Positions 1 to 9,386 are shown, counted from the first letter of the stretch. The stretch is 26,485 bases of DNA from UBA9619 sp964630665 (GCA_964630665.1 CAZVVN010000046.1:1-26485), one strand, 5' to 3'. Translations and numbers: made by a program. The notes: generated by a model not told the origin, from the letters alone.

Positions 1-1905
1 GTCGTCAACTGCAACCTGCAGCGCCTGGATGGCCCGGTCCGGGGCAACGGCAAGATCATCCAGGAACTGGAGGGTGAATTCCGTGGCGCCGGCTGGAACG
101 TTATTAAACTGATCTGGGGTTCCTACTGGGACCCGCTGCTGATGCGCGACACCAAAGGCCTGCTGAAGCAACGCATGGAAGAAGCGGTCGATGGTGAGTA
201 CCAGGCATTCAAATCAAAGGACGGCGCCTTTGTCCGGGAGCGCTTTTTCGGCAAGTACCCCGAGCTCGCTGAAATGGTCGCAAACATGACCGACGAAGAT
301 ATCTGGCGGCTGAACCGTGGAGGCCATGACCCACACAAGGTCTATGCTGCTTATGCTGCTGCGGTGGCACACACCGGCCAGCCCACGGTGATTCTGGCGA
401 AGACCGTCAAGGGTTATGGTATGGGCGAATCGGGCGAGGGCCAGAACATCACTCACCAGCAGAAAAAAATGGCCGGCGATTCTCTGATTGCGTTTCGCGA
501 CCGTTTCAGAATCCCACTGTCGGATGAGCAGGTCGTCCAGGCGCCTTTCTATCACCCCGGAGAGAACAGCCCGGAGATCAAATACCTGAAAGAACGACGC
601 CAGGCCCTGGGTGGATACCTCCCGGTGCGACGGGATCAGGCCGAACCGCTGGAGATTCCTCCTTTATCCAGTTTCCAGTCACAGCTGGACGGCACTGGGG
701 ATCGCCAGGTCTCAACGACCATGGCGTTCGTTCGCATTCTCAGCACGCTGGTGCGTGACAAGCAGATCGGCTCCCGGGTGGTGCCCATCGTACCGGATGA
801 ATGCCGCACCTTCGGAATGGAAGGCATGTTTCGACAACTCGGTATCTATTCCGCAAAAGGACAGCTGTATGAACCCGAGGATTCGGATCAGTTGATGTAT
901 TACCGCGAAGACAAAAAGGGGCAGGTCCTTCAGGAAGGGATTACTGAAGCAGGAGCGATGTCGTCCTGGATCGCGGCGTCGACTGCCTATGCCAATCATG
1001 GCAAAGCCATGATTCCATTCTATATCTTCTACTCAATGTTCGGCTTGCAGCGGATCGGTGACCTGGCCTGGGCCGCAGGTGATATTCAGGCCCGCGGTTT
1101 CCTGATTGGCGGTACGGCGGGGCGAACGACGCTCGCCGGGGAGGGTCTGCAGCATCAGGACGGGCACAGCCTGCTCCTCGCCTCGGCGATACCGAACTGC
1201 GTCTCCTATGACCCCGCTTACGGCTATGAACTCGCGGTCATCATTCGCGATGGGTTGCGAAGAATGTTCAGCGACCGGGAAAACATCTATTACTACGTCA
1301 CGGTCATGAACGAAAACTATGCCCACCCGGCGATCCCGGAAGAAACGGAAACCGGCATCCTGAAGGGCATGTACCGGATTCGGACAGCCCATCGTGGCCG
1401 CAAGGCAACACCACGGGTTCAGCTGCTAGGCAGCGGTTCGATTCTGAGAGAATCACTGGCTGCAGCTGACCTTCTGGAAGAGGATTTCGGAGTCCAGGCA
1501 GACGTCTGGAGTGTCACCAGCATGAACGAACTGAGCCGTGAAGGGCGCGATGTCGAACGCTGGAACATGCTGCATCCGGAAGAAGAGCGGAAACGCAGCT
1601 ATGTAGAACAATGCCTGGCGGATGAGAAGGGGCCGGTCGTCGCGGCGACGGATTACGTCAACAGTTATGCCGAGCAGATACGGGCCTTCATACCACAACG
1701 TTACACGGTGCTGGGAACCGATGGATTTGGCCGCAGCGGAACTCGTTCTCAGTTGCGGGAATTCTTCGAGGTCAACCGCTTTTACATCTCGCTTGCGGCA
1801 CTTAAAGCACTCGCCGAGGAAAGCGCGGTACCGTCTTCTACCGTGTCAGATGCAATATCAAAATACGGAATCGACCCTGCCAGACCGAACCCGATCCAGA
1901 CATGA
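1..1905 (+). CDS. aceE: Pyruvate dehydrogenase E1 component, homodimeric type (5' end cut off)
   Basis: This is the thiamine-diphosphate-dependent decarboxylase of the pyruvate dehydrogenase complex, which turns pyruvate into CO2 and an acetyl group on the lipoyl arm of E2. The reading frame is open from base 1, so the gene starts outside the window; 634 residues are visible. It begins VVNCNLQRLDGP, which in E. coli AceE (about 887 residues) contains the Mg ligands Asn260 and Gln262, so about 255 N-terminal residues are missing, including the GDG part of the cofactor site. The active-site loop with THQQKKMAG (His407 region of E. coli) and the C-terminal transketolase-like domains are intact. 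It ends with TGA 28 bases before aceF, consistent with one operon aceE-aceF-lpd. Family identity is very secure. Confidence 0.96.
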   Translation, partial: VVNCNLQRLDGPVRGNGKIIQELEGEFRGAGWNVIKLIWGSYWDPLLMRDTKGLLKQRMEEAVDGEYQAFKSKDGAFVRERFFGKYPELAEMVANMTDEDIWRLNRGGHDPHKVYAAYAAAVAHTGQPTVILAKTVKGYGMGESGEGQNITHQQKKMAGDSLIAFRDRFRIPLSDEQVVQAPFYHPGENSPEIKYLKERRQALGGYLPVRRDQAEPLEIPPLSSFQSQLDGTGDRQVSTTMAFVRILSTLVRDKQIGSRVVPIVPDECRTFGMEGMFRQLGIYSAKGQLYEPEDSDQLMYYREDKKGQVLQEGITEAGAMSSWIAASTAYANHGKAMIPFYIFYSMFGLQRIGDLAWAAGDIQARGFLIGGTAGRTTLAGEGLQHQDGHSLLLASAIPNCVSYDPAYGYELAVIIRDGLRRMFSDRENIYYYVTVMNENYAHPAIPEETETGILKGMYRIRTAHRGRKATPRVQLLGSGSILRESLAAADLLEEDFGVQADVWSVTSMNELSREGRDVERWNMLHPEEERKRSYVEQCLADEKGPVVAATDYVNSYAEQIRAFIPQRYTVLGTDGFGRSGTRSQLREFFEVNRFYISLAALKALAEESAVPSSTVSDAISKYGIDPARPNPIQT

Positions 1906-1933
1906 GTGACCTTCGAATTCCCGCACATCAGTC

Positions 1934-3250
1934 GTGACCACTACCAGAGAAATCGCAGTTCCTGATATTGGCGACTTCGAGTCGGTGGACGTAATCGAAG
2001 TACTGGTCGTTGCGGGAGACAACATCAGGGCCGAAGACCCGCTGGTGACTCTGGAAAGCGACAAAGCGACGATGGATGTCCCGGCCCCTTTCGGTGGGAC
2101 AATCAGCGAGATACGGGTCCAGGCAGGTGACAAGGTGGCACAGGGCAGTGTCCTGTGCATGGTTGAACCGGCGGACGGCCCGGCTGCCAGGCAGACCGCA
2201 GAACCCGTTGACAGCGCTGAAGCCGATGTCAGTGCGCAAAGGGCCACCCTTGAGGTAGCAGACCAAGTGCAGCCTGCAACACAACAGTCCTCTCAACCGC
2301 CACCATCCCTGCCGCCGCCCGTCGAGCGAAGTGGTGGCGCCCTGCCCCATGCGAGTCCCGCGGTGCGGGGTCTGGCCCGCGAACTGGGTGTGGATTTAAG
2401 TGCCGTTCGCGGCACGGGACCCAAGGGCCGGATCCTCAAAGAGGACGTGCAACAACACGTCAAGGCAATACTTAAACACCCGGTGGAGACGACTCCTGAG
2501 GCTGTTGTGAGCCCCGGAATTCCTTCACCAGCGCAGATCGACTACAGCCGCTGGGGTCCGACAGAAACGGCACCGTTGTCCAGGATCCAGAAACTCTCTG
2601 GCCCGCACCTGCAGCGTGCCTGGCTCAACATTCCGCATGTCACTCATCATGATGAAGCCGACATCACTGATCTGGACGCTTTCCGGCGGTCACTGACTAG
2701 TCCCAGCGAGGATTCCACCGTACGCGTTACCGTGCTGACCTTTCTGGTCAAGGCCGTCGCGGCTGGTCTCAGCCGATTCCCGAGATTCAACGCCGCTCTC
2801 AGCCCTGCGGGAGAGAGCCTGATCTACCGAAAATTCTTCAACGTCGGAATCGCCGTAGATACCGAAGACGGCCTGGTCGTACCGGTCATTCGAGCAGTCG
2901 ACAGCAAAGGCATTATGCAGATCGCCAGTGAGATGGACGACCTGGCTAACCGGGCGCGTGGCGGAAACCTCAAACCAGACGACCTGCAGGGCGGCTGTAT
3001 CAGCATCTCCAACCTGGGTGGTATCGGGGGTACCGCTTTTACGCCGATCGTGAATGCACCACAGGTCGCAATCCTAGGCGCAGCGCGCTCCCGCATGGCC
3101 CCGCTCTGGGATGGAGAAGAATTCCGGCCAAGACTGGTGCTGCCACTTTCAGTCTCCTACGACCACCGGGTCATCGACGGTGCTGAAGCCGCCCGTTTCA
3201 CAGTTTTCATCCGCGGGTTACTGGAAGACACTCGACGACTGGTCCTGTAA
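1934..3250 (+). CDS. aceF: Dihydrolipoamide acetyltransferase (E2) with one lipoyl domain
   Basis: This is the core of the pyruvate dehydrogenase complex, moving the acetyl group from lipoamide to CoA. The 438 residues comprise one lipoyl domain (about 5-78, lipoylated Lys44 in ESDKATMD), a Pro/Gln/Ser-rich linker, a peripheral-subunit-binding domain (about 139-175, SPAVRGLARELG) and the catalytic domain, ending with the active-site motif DHRVIDG (His411, Asp415). E. coli AceF has three lipoyl domains, so this is a short form. The start is GTG at 1934: the frame has a stop at 1907 and no ATG before the lipoyl domain. No clear Shine-Dalgarno is visible, so translation may be coupled to aceE. 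The alternative ATG at 1902 is in another frame and stops within a few codons. Confidence 0.95.
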   Translation: MTTTREIAVPDIGDFESVDVIEVLVVAGDNIRAEDPLVTLESDKATMDVPAPFGGTISEIRVQAGDKVAQGSVLCMVEPADGPAARQTAEPVDSAEADVSAQRATLEVADQVQPATQQSSQPPPSLPPPVERSGGALPHASPAVRGLARELGVDLSAVRGTGPKGRILKEDVQQHVKAILKHPVETTPEAVVSPGIPSPAQIDYSRWGPTETAPLSRIQKLSGPHLQRAWLNIPHVTHHDEADITDLDAFRRSLTSPSEDSTVRVTVLTFLVKAVAAGLSRFPRFNAALSPAGESLIYRKFFNVGIAVDTEDGLVVPVIRAVDSKGIMQIASEMDDLANRARGGNLKPDDLQGGCISISNLGGIGGTAFTPIVNAPQVAILGAARSRMAPLWDGEEFRPRLVLPLSVSYDHRVIDGAEAARFTVFIRGLLEDTRRLVL

Positions 3251-3266
3251 TGTACAGCCTGACCCC

Positions 3267-5012
3267 ATGACGCAAGACACTGTCATCAAAGTCCCTGATA
3301 TCGGTGACTTTTCCGACGTCGAGATCATCGACATCCTGGTGTCACCGGGCGACGTCCTTGAGATTGAAACACCGCTGCTGACACTGGAAAGTGACAAGGC
3401 CTCGATGGACATGCCGTCACCGACGGCCGGTACCGTGACTGAGCTGCTGGTCGCGGTCGGAGACAGAGTATCGGCAGACACACCTGTAATGATGGCCAGA
3501 GCTTCGTCAGAGTCCAGAGCCAACCAGTCGAGTGTTGACGGACCTCGCGAACCTGCCGCCCAGTCTCCGTCAACATCGACCGTTTCGAGCACCCAATCCA
3601 GTGCAGACATCCGGGCCGAACTGGTGGTGCTTGGCTCCGGACCGGGCGGTTACACCGCCGCATTTCGGGCCGCTGATCTCGGCATCGAGACGGTCCTCAT
3701 CGAAAAACAGGCGACCCTGGGTGGGGTCTGCCTGAACGTCGGCTGCATTCCCTCCAAGGCCCTGCTCCACGCTGCCCGGGTCATTGAGGAGACCCGTGAA
3801 ATGGAAGCCGCCGGGATCGAATTCGGGCGCCCGAACATACACCTTGAAGACCTGCGAAACTGGAAAAACAGCATCGTCAGCCAGTTAACTGCGGGCCTGG
3901 CCGGACTGGCAAAGAAGCGCAACGTCAGGGTCATCCAGGGCACTGGCCAATTCACTTCAGCCAGTCGTATCACGGTGGACGACGGTACCAATCAGACCGT
4001 AATTGATTTTGCCCAGGCCATCATCGCAGCCGGCTCTGAGCCCACAGGAATTCCCGGGCTACCCGAAGACAACCGGCTGATCAACTCGACCGGGGCTTTG
4101 TCGCTTGTCGACGTTCCGGAACGATTTCTGATCATCGGTGGCGGCATCATCGGGCTGGAGATGGCAACTGTCTACCATGCCCTGGGCAGCCGGGTCACCG
4201 TGGTCGAGATGACCGATCAGTTGATGCCGGGTACGGACAGTGACCTGTTGCGGCCTCTGGGCCGACGCCTGAAAAACCAGTGTGAAAATATCTTCCTGAG
4301 CACTCGGGTGAGCGGTGTCGTCGCAACGCCCGATGGCCTGATAGCCAGTTTTGAAGGATCAGGTGCCCCGGAATCGGAACGATTTGACCGGGTACTGGTG
4401 GCTGTTGGGCGCAGACCCAACGGCCATCTGATTGGCGCTGACAACGCCGGTGTGGCAGTAGACGACCAGGGGTTCATTGCTGTTGATCCACAGCAAAGAA
4501 CTAACGTGGAACACATTTTTGCGATCGGGGACATCGTTGGAATGCCGATGCTGGCACACAAAGCAACCCACGAAGGCAAAGTTGCAGCAGAAGTGGTTGC
4601 CGGACTACCCAGTGCCTTTGATGCCAGAGTAATTCCATCGGTAGCCTACACCGACCCCGAGGTGGCCTGGGTGGGTCTGACTGAAAGCGAGGCCAAATCA
4701 AAAGGTGTGGAGTACGGGAAAGGGGTCTTCCCCTGGGCAGCCAGCGGTAGAGCGCTGGGCCTGGGCCGCCCCGAAGGACTGACCAAACTGCTGTTTGATC
4801 CGGAGACCCGGCGCATCATTGGCGCAGGCATCGTCGGCCTCAACGCCGGTGATCTCATCGCCCAGGCCTGCCTGGCGATCGAGATGCAGGCCGAGGCAAA
4901 GGACATCTCTCTGACTGTTTCGCCGCACCCGACCCTGTCCGAGACTGTTTCCTTCGCGGCAGAGGCATTTGAAGGCACCATCACCGACCTTTATCTGTCG
5001 CGTAAGAAATGA
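3267..5012 (+). CDS. lpd: Dihydrolipoamide dehydrogenase (E3) with N-terminal lipoyl domain
   Basis: This flavoprotein reoxidises the dihydrolipoyl groups of the complex with NAD+. From ATG 3267 it has 581 residues, about 110 more than a plain E3, because a lipoyl domain (about 5-77, lipoyl Lys44 in ESDKASMD) and a Ser/Thr-rich linker precede the enzyme. The enzyme part shows the FAD motif GSGPGGYTAAF, the redox disulfide CLNVGC, the NAD motif GGGIIGLEMA and the C-terminal catalytic HPTLSE. The frame stays open back to 3111, but that stretch lies inside aceF and has no lipoyl-domain character, so ATG 3267, 16 bases after aceF, is chosen. The lipoyl domain closely resembles that of the adjacent aceF (shared PDIGDF and TLESDKA). 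Lipoyl-bearing E3 proteins are known, for example in Ralstonia and Neisseria. Confidence 0.94.
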   Translation: MTQDTVIKVPDIGDFSDVEIIDILVSPGDVLEIETPLLTLESDKASMDMPSPTAGTVTELLVAVGDRVSADTPVMMARASSESRANQSSVDGPREPAAQSPSTSTVSSTQSSADIRAELVVLGSGPGGYTAAFRAADLGIETVLIEKQATLGGVCLNVGCIPSKALLHAARVIEETREMEAAGIEFGRPNIHLEDLRNWKNSIVSQLTAGLAGLAKKRNVRVIQGTGQFTSASRITVDDGTNQTVIDFAQAIIAAGSEPTGIPGLPEDNRLINSTGALSLVDVPERFLIIGGGIIGLEMATVYHALGSRVTVVEMTDQLMPGTDSDLLRPLGRRLKNQCENIFLSTRVSGVVATPDGLIASFEGSGAPESERFDRVLVAVGRRPNGHLIGADNAGVAVDDQGFIAVDPQQRTNVEHIFAIGDIVGMPMLAHKATHEGKVAAEVVAGLPSAFDARVIPSVAYTDPEVAWVGLTESEAKSKGVEYGKGVFPWAASGRALGLGRPEGLTKLLFDPETRRIIGAGIVGLNAGDLIAQACLAIEMQAEAKDISLTVSPHPTLSETVSFAAEAFEGTITDLYLSRKK

Positions 5013-5049
5013 CAAGGAAACCCGATACCGGGCCTCAATCTGAGCCTCG

Positions 5050-5901
5050 TCAGGTCAGCCGCGCCACATAATTTTCGGTCGCCTTGATAACCCCCGACGG
5101 CCTCTCAACACGGGCGACTTTGTATCCGTATTGTTCCAGCGCTACAGAGATCTGACTGTCGCTGATGGTTCCGTCACTGCCGCAGGTAGACTCAAAGATC
5201 AACAGACGCGGTGGTTGGTTTTTCAGCAGTTCCCGTGCGCCCCCCAAAACCGCGAGCTCCCAGCCCTCGACATCCAGCTTGATCACTGTGGGCAGTGATA
5301 CATCCGGCTCACGGCAGTAGGCGTCCAGCGTCACGACATCTACAGTAAGTTCCTCGACCGTTTCACGGTGTGGCCACTGGCCAAAGCCGCTATCCCCCGA
5401 ATCACTGGCCCGCTTGAATACCCCCCTGCCGGACTGGTCCGAGAGCGCCAGTTGTTTCAATATCACCTGATCTTCATCCCATCCGTTCAGATCACGATTG
5501 AATCTGAACACCGTACAGGACTCCGGGTCCGGCTCAAAACCGATCACCGTGCGGACACCCAAGGTGGCCGCCAGAAAGCTGAAATATCCTGAATTCGCAC
5601 CCACATCGTAAAACACGTCCGATTGTTCGAACTCACTCTCCAACAGTCGCGTGATTTCCGGCTCGTGCACCCCGTTGCACAGCAGATTTCGCTGCAACCA
5701 ATCAGTCTGGTCGCAGGCAAATCTGAATCCAGCACTGGTCCGAGTGACAATACGCTTGTTACCGGCCATGGCCTCAAGCCAGTCCAGTCGACGTGCCTTA
5801 CCCGGTGGAATCCGGGGCCTGAAACACAGTGCCTTGAGTACAGCACCTGTGAGCGGATCAAATATCACCGGCGCTTTCTGGAGTTGCGAGTAATCTTTCA
5901 A
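5050..5901 (-). CDS. FkbM-family SAM-dependent methyltransferase
   Basis: This 283-residue protein belongs to the FkbM methyltransferase family, which usually O-methylates sugars or secondary metabolites. Visible motifs are SAM motif I DVGANSGYFS (99-108), the acidic strand GFEPDP (121-126) and the family hallmark IKLDVEGWE (207-215). The N-terminal 70 residues are not recognisable. The first usable start is TTG at 5901; no ATG or GTG precedes it back to the epimerase stop and no Shine-Dalgarno is evident, so the true start may differ. It lies 51 bases after the epimerase gene on the same strand, in the same reading frame with a single TGA between them. It may be the last gene of the propionyl-CoA operon, although its role is probably unrelated. 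The substrate is unknown. Confidence 0.83.
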   Translation of the reverse strand: MKDYSQLQKAPVIFDPLTGAVLKALCFRPRIPPGKARRLDWLEAMAGNKRIVTRTSAGFRFACDQTDWLQRNLLCNGVHEPEITRLLESEFEQSDVFYDVGANSGYFSFLAATLGVRTVIGFEPDPESCTVFRFNRDLNGWDEDQVILKQLALSDQSGRGVFKRASDSGDSGFGQWPHRETVEELTVDVVTLDAYCREPDVSLPTVIKLDVEGWELAVLGGARELLKNQPPRLLIFESTCGSDGTISDSQISVALEQYGYKVARVERPSGVIKATENYVARLT

Positions 5902-5952
5902 CGGGGCTCTGAATGACGCTGTAGATACATCGCTCGTCGGGGCCAGATCCTG

Positions 5953-6360
5953 TCAGGCTTGTTCCAGCTCAATCAACGTGCCACAGAAATCTTTGGGATG
6001 CAGAAACAATACCGGCCTGCCGTGTGCCCCTTCCTTGGGCTCGTCCGGACCGAGGACTCTCGCCCCTTGTGCTTTAAGTCGTTCACGGGCAGCGATGATA
6101 TCGGAAACTTCGTAACAGACATGGTGCACTCCCCCAGCCGGGTTGCGTTCCAGAAAACGGGCAACGGCTGACTCAGCACCGAGGGGGTGGAGCAGCTCGA
6201 TCTTGGAGTTCTCAAGCTCGACGAACACTGTGGTCACCCCATGATGGGGGAGCGCAACGGGTGCGGAGACCTGCGCACCGAGTGTTTCGCGGTACAAGGA
6301 GGCCGCGACTGCGAGGTCGGGCACGACAATTGCGACGTGGTTCAGTCTTCCGATCATCAC
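5953..6360 (-). CDS. mce: Methylmalonyl-CoA epimerase
   Basis: This enzyme interconverts (2S)- and (2R)-methylmalonyl-CoA, linking propionyl-CoA carboxylase to methylmalonyl-CoA mutase. The 135-residue protein has the vicinal-oxygen-chelate fold with the expected metal ligands: His8 in LNHVAIVV, His80 in GGVHHVCYE and Glu131 in GTLIELEQ. Length and motifs match the family. The start is GTG 6360 immediately after the TAA of meaB, or the next codon, ATG 6357. This tight junction implies translational coupling. With the carboxylase alpha subunit and the MeaB chaperone directly upstream, the pathway assignment is strong. A generic glyoxalase/VOC protein is the only real alternative. Confidence 0.93.
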   Translation of the reverse strand: MMIGRLNHVAIVVPDLAVAASLYRETLGAQVSAPVALPHHGVTTVFVELENSKIELLHPLGAESAVARFLERNPAGGVHHVCYEVSDIIAARERLKAQGARVLGPDEPKEGAHGRPVLFLHPKDFCGTLIELEQA

Positions 6361-7356
6361 TTATGATGCACGCTTGCTGCGTGCGATGTCACTGACCAGC
6401 TTTCGCGCGGCGACTGTAGCTGCCAGCCGACCGGCACAAACTTCCGTTTCAAACTGGTGGAAACGCTGCACAAACTCGGGCTCCCGATTACACAGGTCCA
6501 TCAGGCCATCATGAACTTCCTGGCGCAGCCACTCCCGCCCCTGTTCACTGCGGCGTTGCTCGATCAGACCACTCTCCCGGTCCTGTGCCTGGAACTTGCG
6601 GATTATCTCCAACACCTCCCCCAGACCCTCATCCTGAAGTGCGGATACAGCCAGCACAGGCGCTTTCCATCCAGGGGTTCGGGGCTGAATCAGGCCGACG
6701 GCTTGCTGATAATCACTCACCGTTCGGCGGGCAACAGCGTCCAGATCACCATCGGCCTTGTTGACCAGAATGAGATCGGCCAGTTCCATTACACCGCGTT
6801 TGATTCCCTGGAGTTCATCACCGGAGGCAGGTAACAGGAGGAGAACGAAAAAATCGGTCATTCCCGCGACCCGCAGTTCCGACTGGCCGACGCCGACAGT
6901 TTCAACCATTATGATGTCGTAACCGGCTGCCTCACACAGAAGGATGCTCTCACGGGTCCGTCTCGCGACACCACCGCTACTGCCAGCGGTTGGTGACGGC
7001 CTTACGAAAACGCCTGGGAGGCTCGAGAGTTTTTCCATCCGCGTCTTGTCTCCGAGCACTGCACCTCCGCTGATCACAGAACTGGGATCTATCGTCAACA
7101 CAGCAAGTCGATGTCCGGATTCTGCCAGCCGGCAGCCTAACGCCTCAATGAAGGTGGATTTACCAACACCGGGCACACCGGTAATACCAAGCCGGAATGA
7201 CCGACCCGCGGCTGGAAGCACGTCAGCCAACAGCGCCTCTGCCTCACCCCGATGTGGGTCAAGGGTCGATTCCAGAAGGGTGATGGCACGAGCGAGAGAG
7301 CGGCGCTCACCCTGGCGAATTTGCTCACCTAGCTTTCGTACAATTCCAGTATTCAC
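6361..7356 (-). CDS. meaB: MeaB/ArgK-type GTPase, chaperone of methylmalonyl-CoA mutase
   Basis: This is a G3E-family P-loop GTPase that, in characterised members, gates cobalamin loading and protects B12-dependent methylmalonyl-CoA mutase. The 331 residues show a Walker A loop GVPGVGKST (60-68), TIDPSS, the switch region VETVGVGQSE and the guanine-specificity motif NKAD. Length fits MeaB (about 330). The start is GTG at 7356, overlapping the stop of the carboxylase alpha gene (GTGA), and its own TAA abuts the epimerase GTG. Older annotations call this family ArgK or LAO/AO transport kinase; the neighbourhood favours the mutase-chaperone role. No mutase gene is in the window, so the partner must be encoded elsewhere. 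Confidence 0.94.
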   Translation of the reverse strand: MNTGIVRKLGEQIRQGERRSLARAITLLESTLDPHRGEAEALLADVLPAAGRSFRLGITGVPGVGKSTFIEALGCRLAESGHRLAVLTIDPSSVISGGAVLGDKTRMEKLSSLPGVFVRPSPTAGSSGGVARRTRESILLCEAAGYDIIMVETVGVGQSELRVAGMTDFFVLLLLPASGDELQGIKRGVMELADLILVNKADGDLDAVARRTVSDYQQAVGLIQPRTPGWKAPVLAVSALQDEGLGEVLEIIRKFQAQDRESGLIEQRRSEQGREWLRQEVHDGLMDLCNREPEFVQRFHQFETEVCAGRLAATVAARKLVSDIARSKRAS

Positions 7357-9356
7357 CTTTCCGACCCTGTTTCAAATTCGATCAATGCCTGGCCCAGCTC
7401 AACGGTATCCCCCTGCCGGGCATGAATTCTGGCAACGATACCGTCTCGCTCCGACTTAAGAGCGTTCTCCATCTTCATTGCCTCGATCACTGCCACTCCC
7501 TGGCCTGACTGAACCGCTTGCCCTTCTGTCACCGATATCGAAACGAGGAGGCCAGACATCGGTGAAAGCAGCAGATGACTTTGATCCGGCAACACTCCGA
7601 CCGGCATGTGACGATAGAGATCGCCTGGCAATGGATCCAGAACTATCACCTCTAGAGTCGTTCCTGCATGAGAGACCCGGTAGGTAATGCGGTCGCGTTC
7701 TACCTTGGCAAAAAACACACCATCGTCACATTCAAAGCGGCAAACACTCTGTCCAGGCCACCAGTAAGTTCTCATGGCAAGGCGTTGCCCACTGCAGGTC
7801 ACAGCATAGCCGTGGGTAAGCGACTCCACTACACAGTCAAAAGGTTCGCCGTCCACCCAGACAACACGTGCACCGGGCAGAGCAACGTCGTCACTCAGCG
7901 TGGCCTGCTGCTCCATGGAGCGCTGATACAACACGACGGCCAGCACCATCAGGCGGTAATGCAGAGACCCCACAGGTTTTGGCATATCGAACCCGTCGGG
8001 ATATTCCTCAGCGATGAAACCCGTGGTCAACTGCCCGCAACCAAACCTCGGGTGGGCTAACACCGCAGCGAGGAACGGGATATTGGTAGATACCCCTTGG
8101 ACGTGGAAACAATCCAGGCCACGTCCCATCGCTGTGATCGCGGTCTTTCGATCCGGGCCACGACTGACCAGTTTCGCCACCATTGGATCATAGTAAACAC
8201 TGACCTCGCCACCTTCGACGACCCCACTATCTATCCGGATGCTCTGATCTTCAACAGGGGGCTGGTAACGGGTCAGTCGGCCTGTAGATGGTAAGAATTC
8301 CCGCGCCGGATCCTCGGCGTAGATCCGGCACTCCACGGCCCACCCGTCAATTTGGATGTCGGACTGGGTAAACGGCAGCTTCTCACCAGCAGCGACCCTG
8401 AGCATAAGTTCCACAAGGTCCAGGCCGGTGATCATCTCGGTCACCGGATGTTCGACCTGCAGGCGGGTATTCATCTCCAGAAAGTAGAAATTCCGTTCCC
8501 GGTCAACGATGAATTCCACGGTTCCTGCTGAATAGTAATCGACCGCTTGTGCCAGCATCACCGCCTGTTCCCCCATTGCACCTCGTGTAGCCGGATCAAG
8601 AAATGGCGACGGTGCCTCTTCAATGATCTTCTGGTGACGTCGTTGGATCGAACATTCACGTTCATTCAGGTGTACACAATTGCCGTGCTGGTCACCCAGG
8701 ACCTGGATCTCGATGTGCCTGGGTTCATCGATGTACTTCTCGATCAACACCCGGTCGTCACCAAAGCTCGAACGAGCCTCACTACGTGCACGTTCGAAGC
8801 CTTCACGGCACTGCTCTTCATTGGCCGCAATCCGCATACCCTTCCCGCCCCCACCGGCGCTGGCTTTCAGCATCACCGGATAACCGATCAGCGCAGCCTG
8901 CTCGGCAGCCTCGTCCGCATCGTGCAGGGCCTCAGCATGGCCTGGAATGACACTGATGCCGGCTTCTCTGGCGAGTTTTTTCGAGGCGATCTTGTCTCCC
9001 ATAATCCCGATCGCCCGGCTGGAAGGGCCGATAAACGAAATTCCGGCCTCTTCCAGTGCATCGACAAAAAGGCTGTTCTCCGCCAAAAAACCATAACCGG
9101 GATGAACGGCCTGCGCCCCGCTCCGAGAGCAGGCTTCGATCATCCGGTCTATCAAAAGATAACTTTCCGAAGAAGGGGGAGGCCCGATTCGGAATGCTTC
9201 GTCTGCTGTGACCGTATGCAGTGCATCCCGGTCTGCATCTGAGTAGACTGCGACGCTTTTTATCCCCAGTTGGCGCAGCGTACGGATGACGCGACAGGCG
9301 ATCTCACCACGGTTCGCTATCAATACTTTGGTGAACAATGGCGCTTCCTGATCCAC
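7353..9356 (-). CDS. pccA: Propionyl-CoA carboxylase alpha subunit (biotin carboxylase plus BCCP)
   Basis: This biotin-dependent carboxylase subunit charges biotin with CO2 for transfer to propionyl-CoA by a beta subunit. The 667 residues contain an N-terminal biotin carboxylase (KVLIANRGEIACRVIRT near residue 10, ATP-grasp glycine loop SAGGGGKGM, EMNTRLQVEHPVTE), a middle region, and a C-terminal biotinyl domain with the biotin lysine Lys628 in EAMKMEN. The sequence SPMSGLLVSISVTEGQ before it resembles PccA more than the methylcrotonyl enzyme, and the adjacent meaB and mce genes support propionyl-CoA. The start is taken as GTG 9356; the conserved domain begins about nine residues later, so a nearby internal start is possible. 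The usual partner pccB is absent from the window. Confidence 0.9.
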   Translation of the reverse strand: MDQEAPLFTKVLIANRGEIACRVIRTLRQLGIKSVAVYSDADRDALHTVTADEAFRIGPPPSSESYLLIDRMIEACSRSGAQAVHPGYGFLAENSLFVDALEEAGISFIGPSSRAIGIMGDKIASKKLAREAGISVIPGHAEALHDADEAAEQAALIGYPVMLKASAGGGGKGMRIAANEEQCREGFERARSEARSSFGDDRVLIEKYIDEPRHIEIQVLGDQHGNCVHLNERECSIQRRHQKIIEEAPSPFLDPATRGAMGEQAVMLAQAVDYYSAGTVEFIVDRERNFYFLEMNTRLQVEHPVTEMITGLDLVELMLRVAAGEKLPFTQSDIQIDGWAVECRIYAEDPAREFLPSTGRLTRYQPPVEDQSIRIDSGVVEGGEVSVYYDPMVAKLVSRGPDRKTAITAMGRGLDCFHVQGVSTNIPFLAAVLAHPRFGCGQLTTGFIAEEYPDGFDMPKPVGSLHYRLMVLAVVLYQRSMEQQATLSDDVALPGARVVWVDGEPFDCVVESLTHGYAVTCSGQRLAMRTYWWPGQSVCRFECDDGVFFAKVERDRITYRVSHAGTTLEVIVLDPLPGDLYRHMPVGVLPDQSHLLLSPMSGLLVSISVTEGQAVQSGQGVAVIEAMKMENALKSERDGIVARIHARQGDTVELGQALIEFETGSER

Positions 9357-9386
9357 CGGAAGATCCGGCAGGAAATTGACCTGATC

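Noticed and set aside
3111..3266. N-terminal extension of lpd inside aceF
   Set aside because: It overlaps the AceF active-site coding region in another frame and has no lipoyl-domain or leader character; ATG 3267 starts exactly at the lipoyl domain.
5013..5049. Possible terminator between lpd and the convergent FkbM gene
   Set aside because: Only short imperfect stems (CCCG-ATAC-CGGG) without a T-run.
8547..9242. 231-codon plus-strand frame opposite pccA
   Set aside because: The minus strand carries the conserved biotin carboxylase domain; the plus frame is a shadow.
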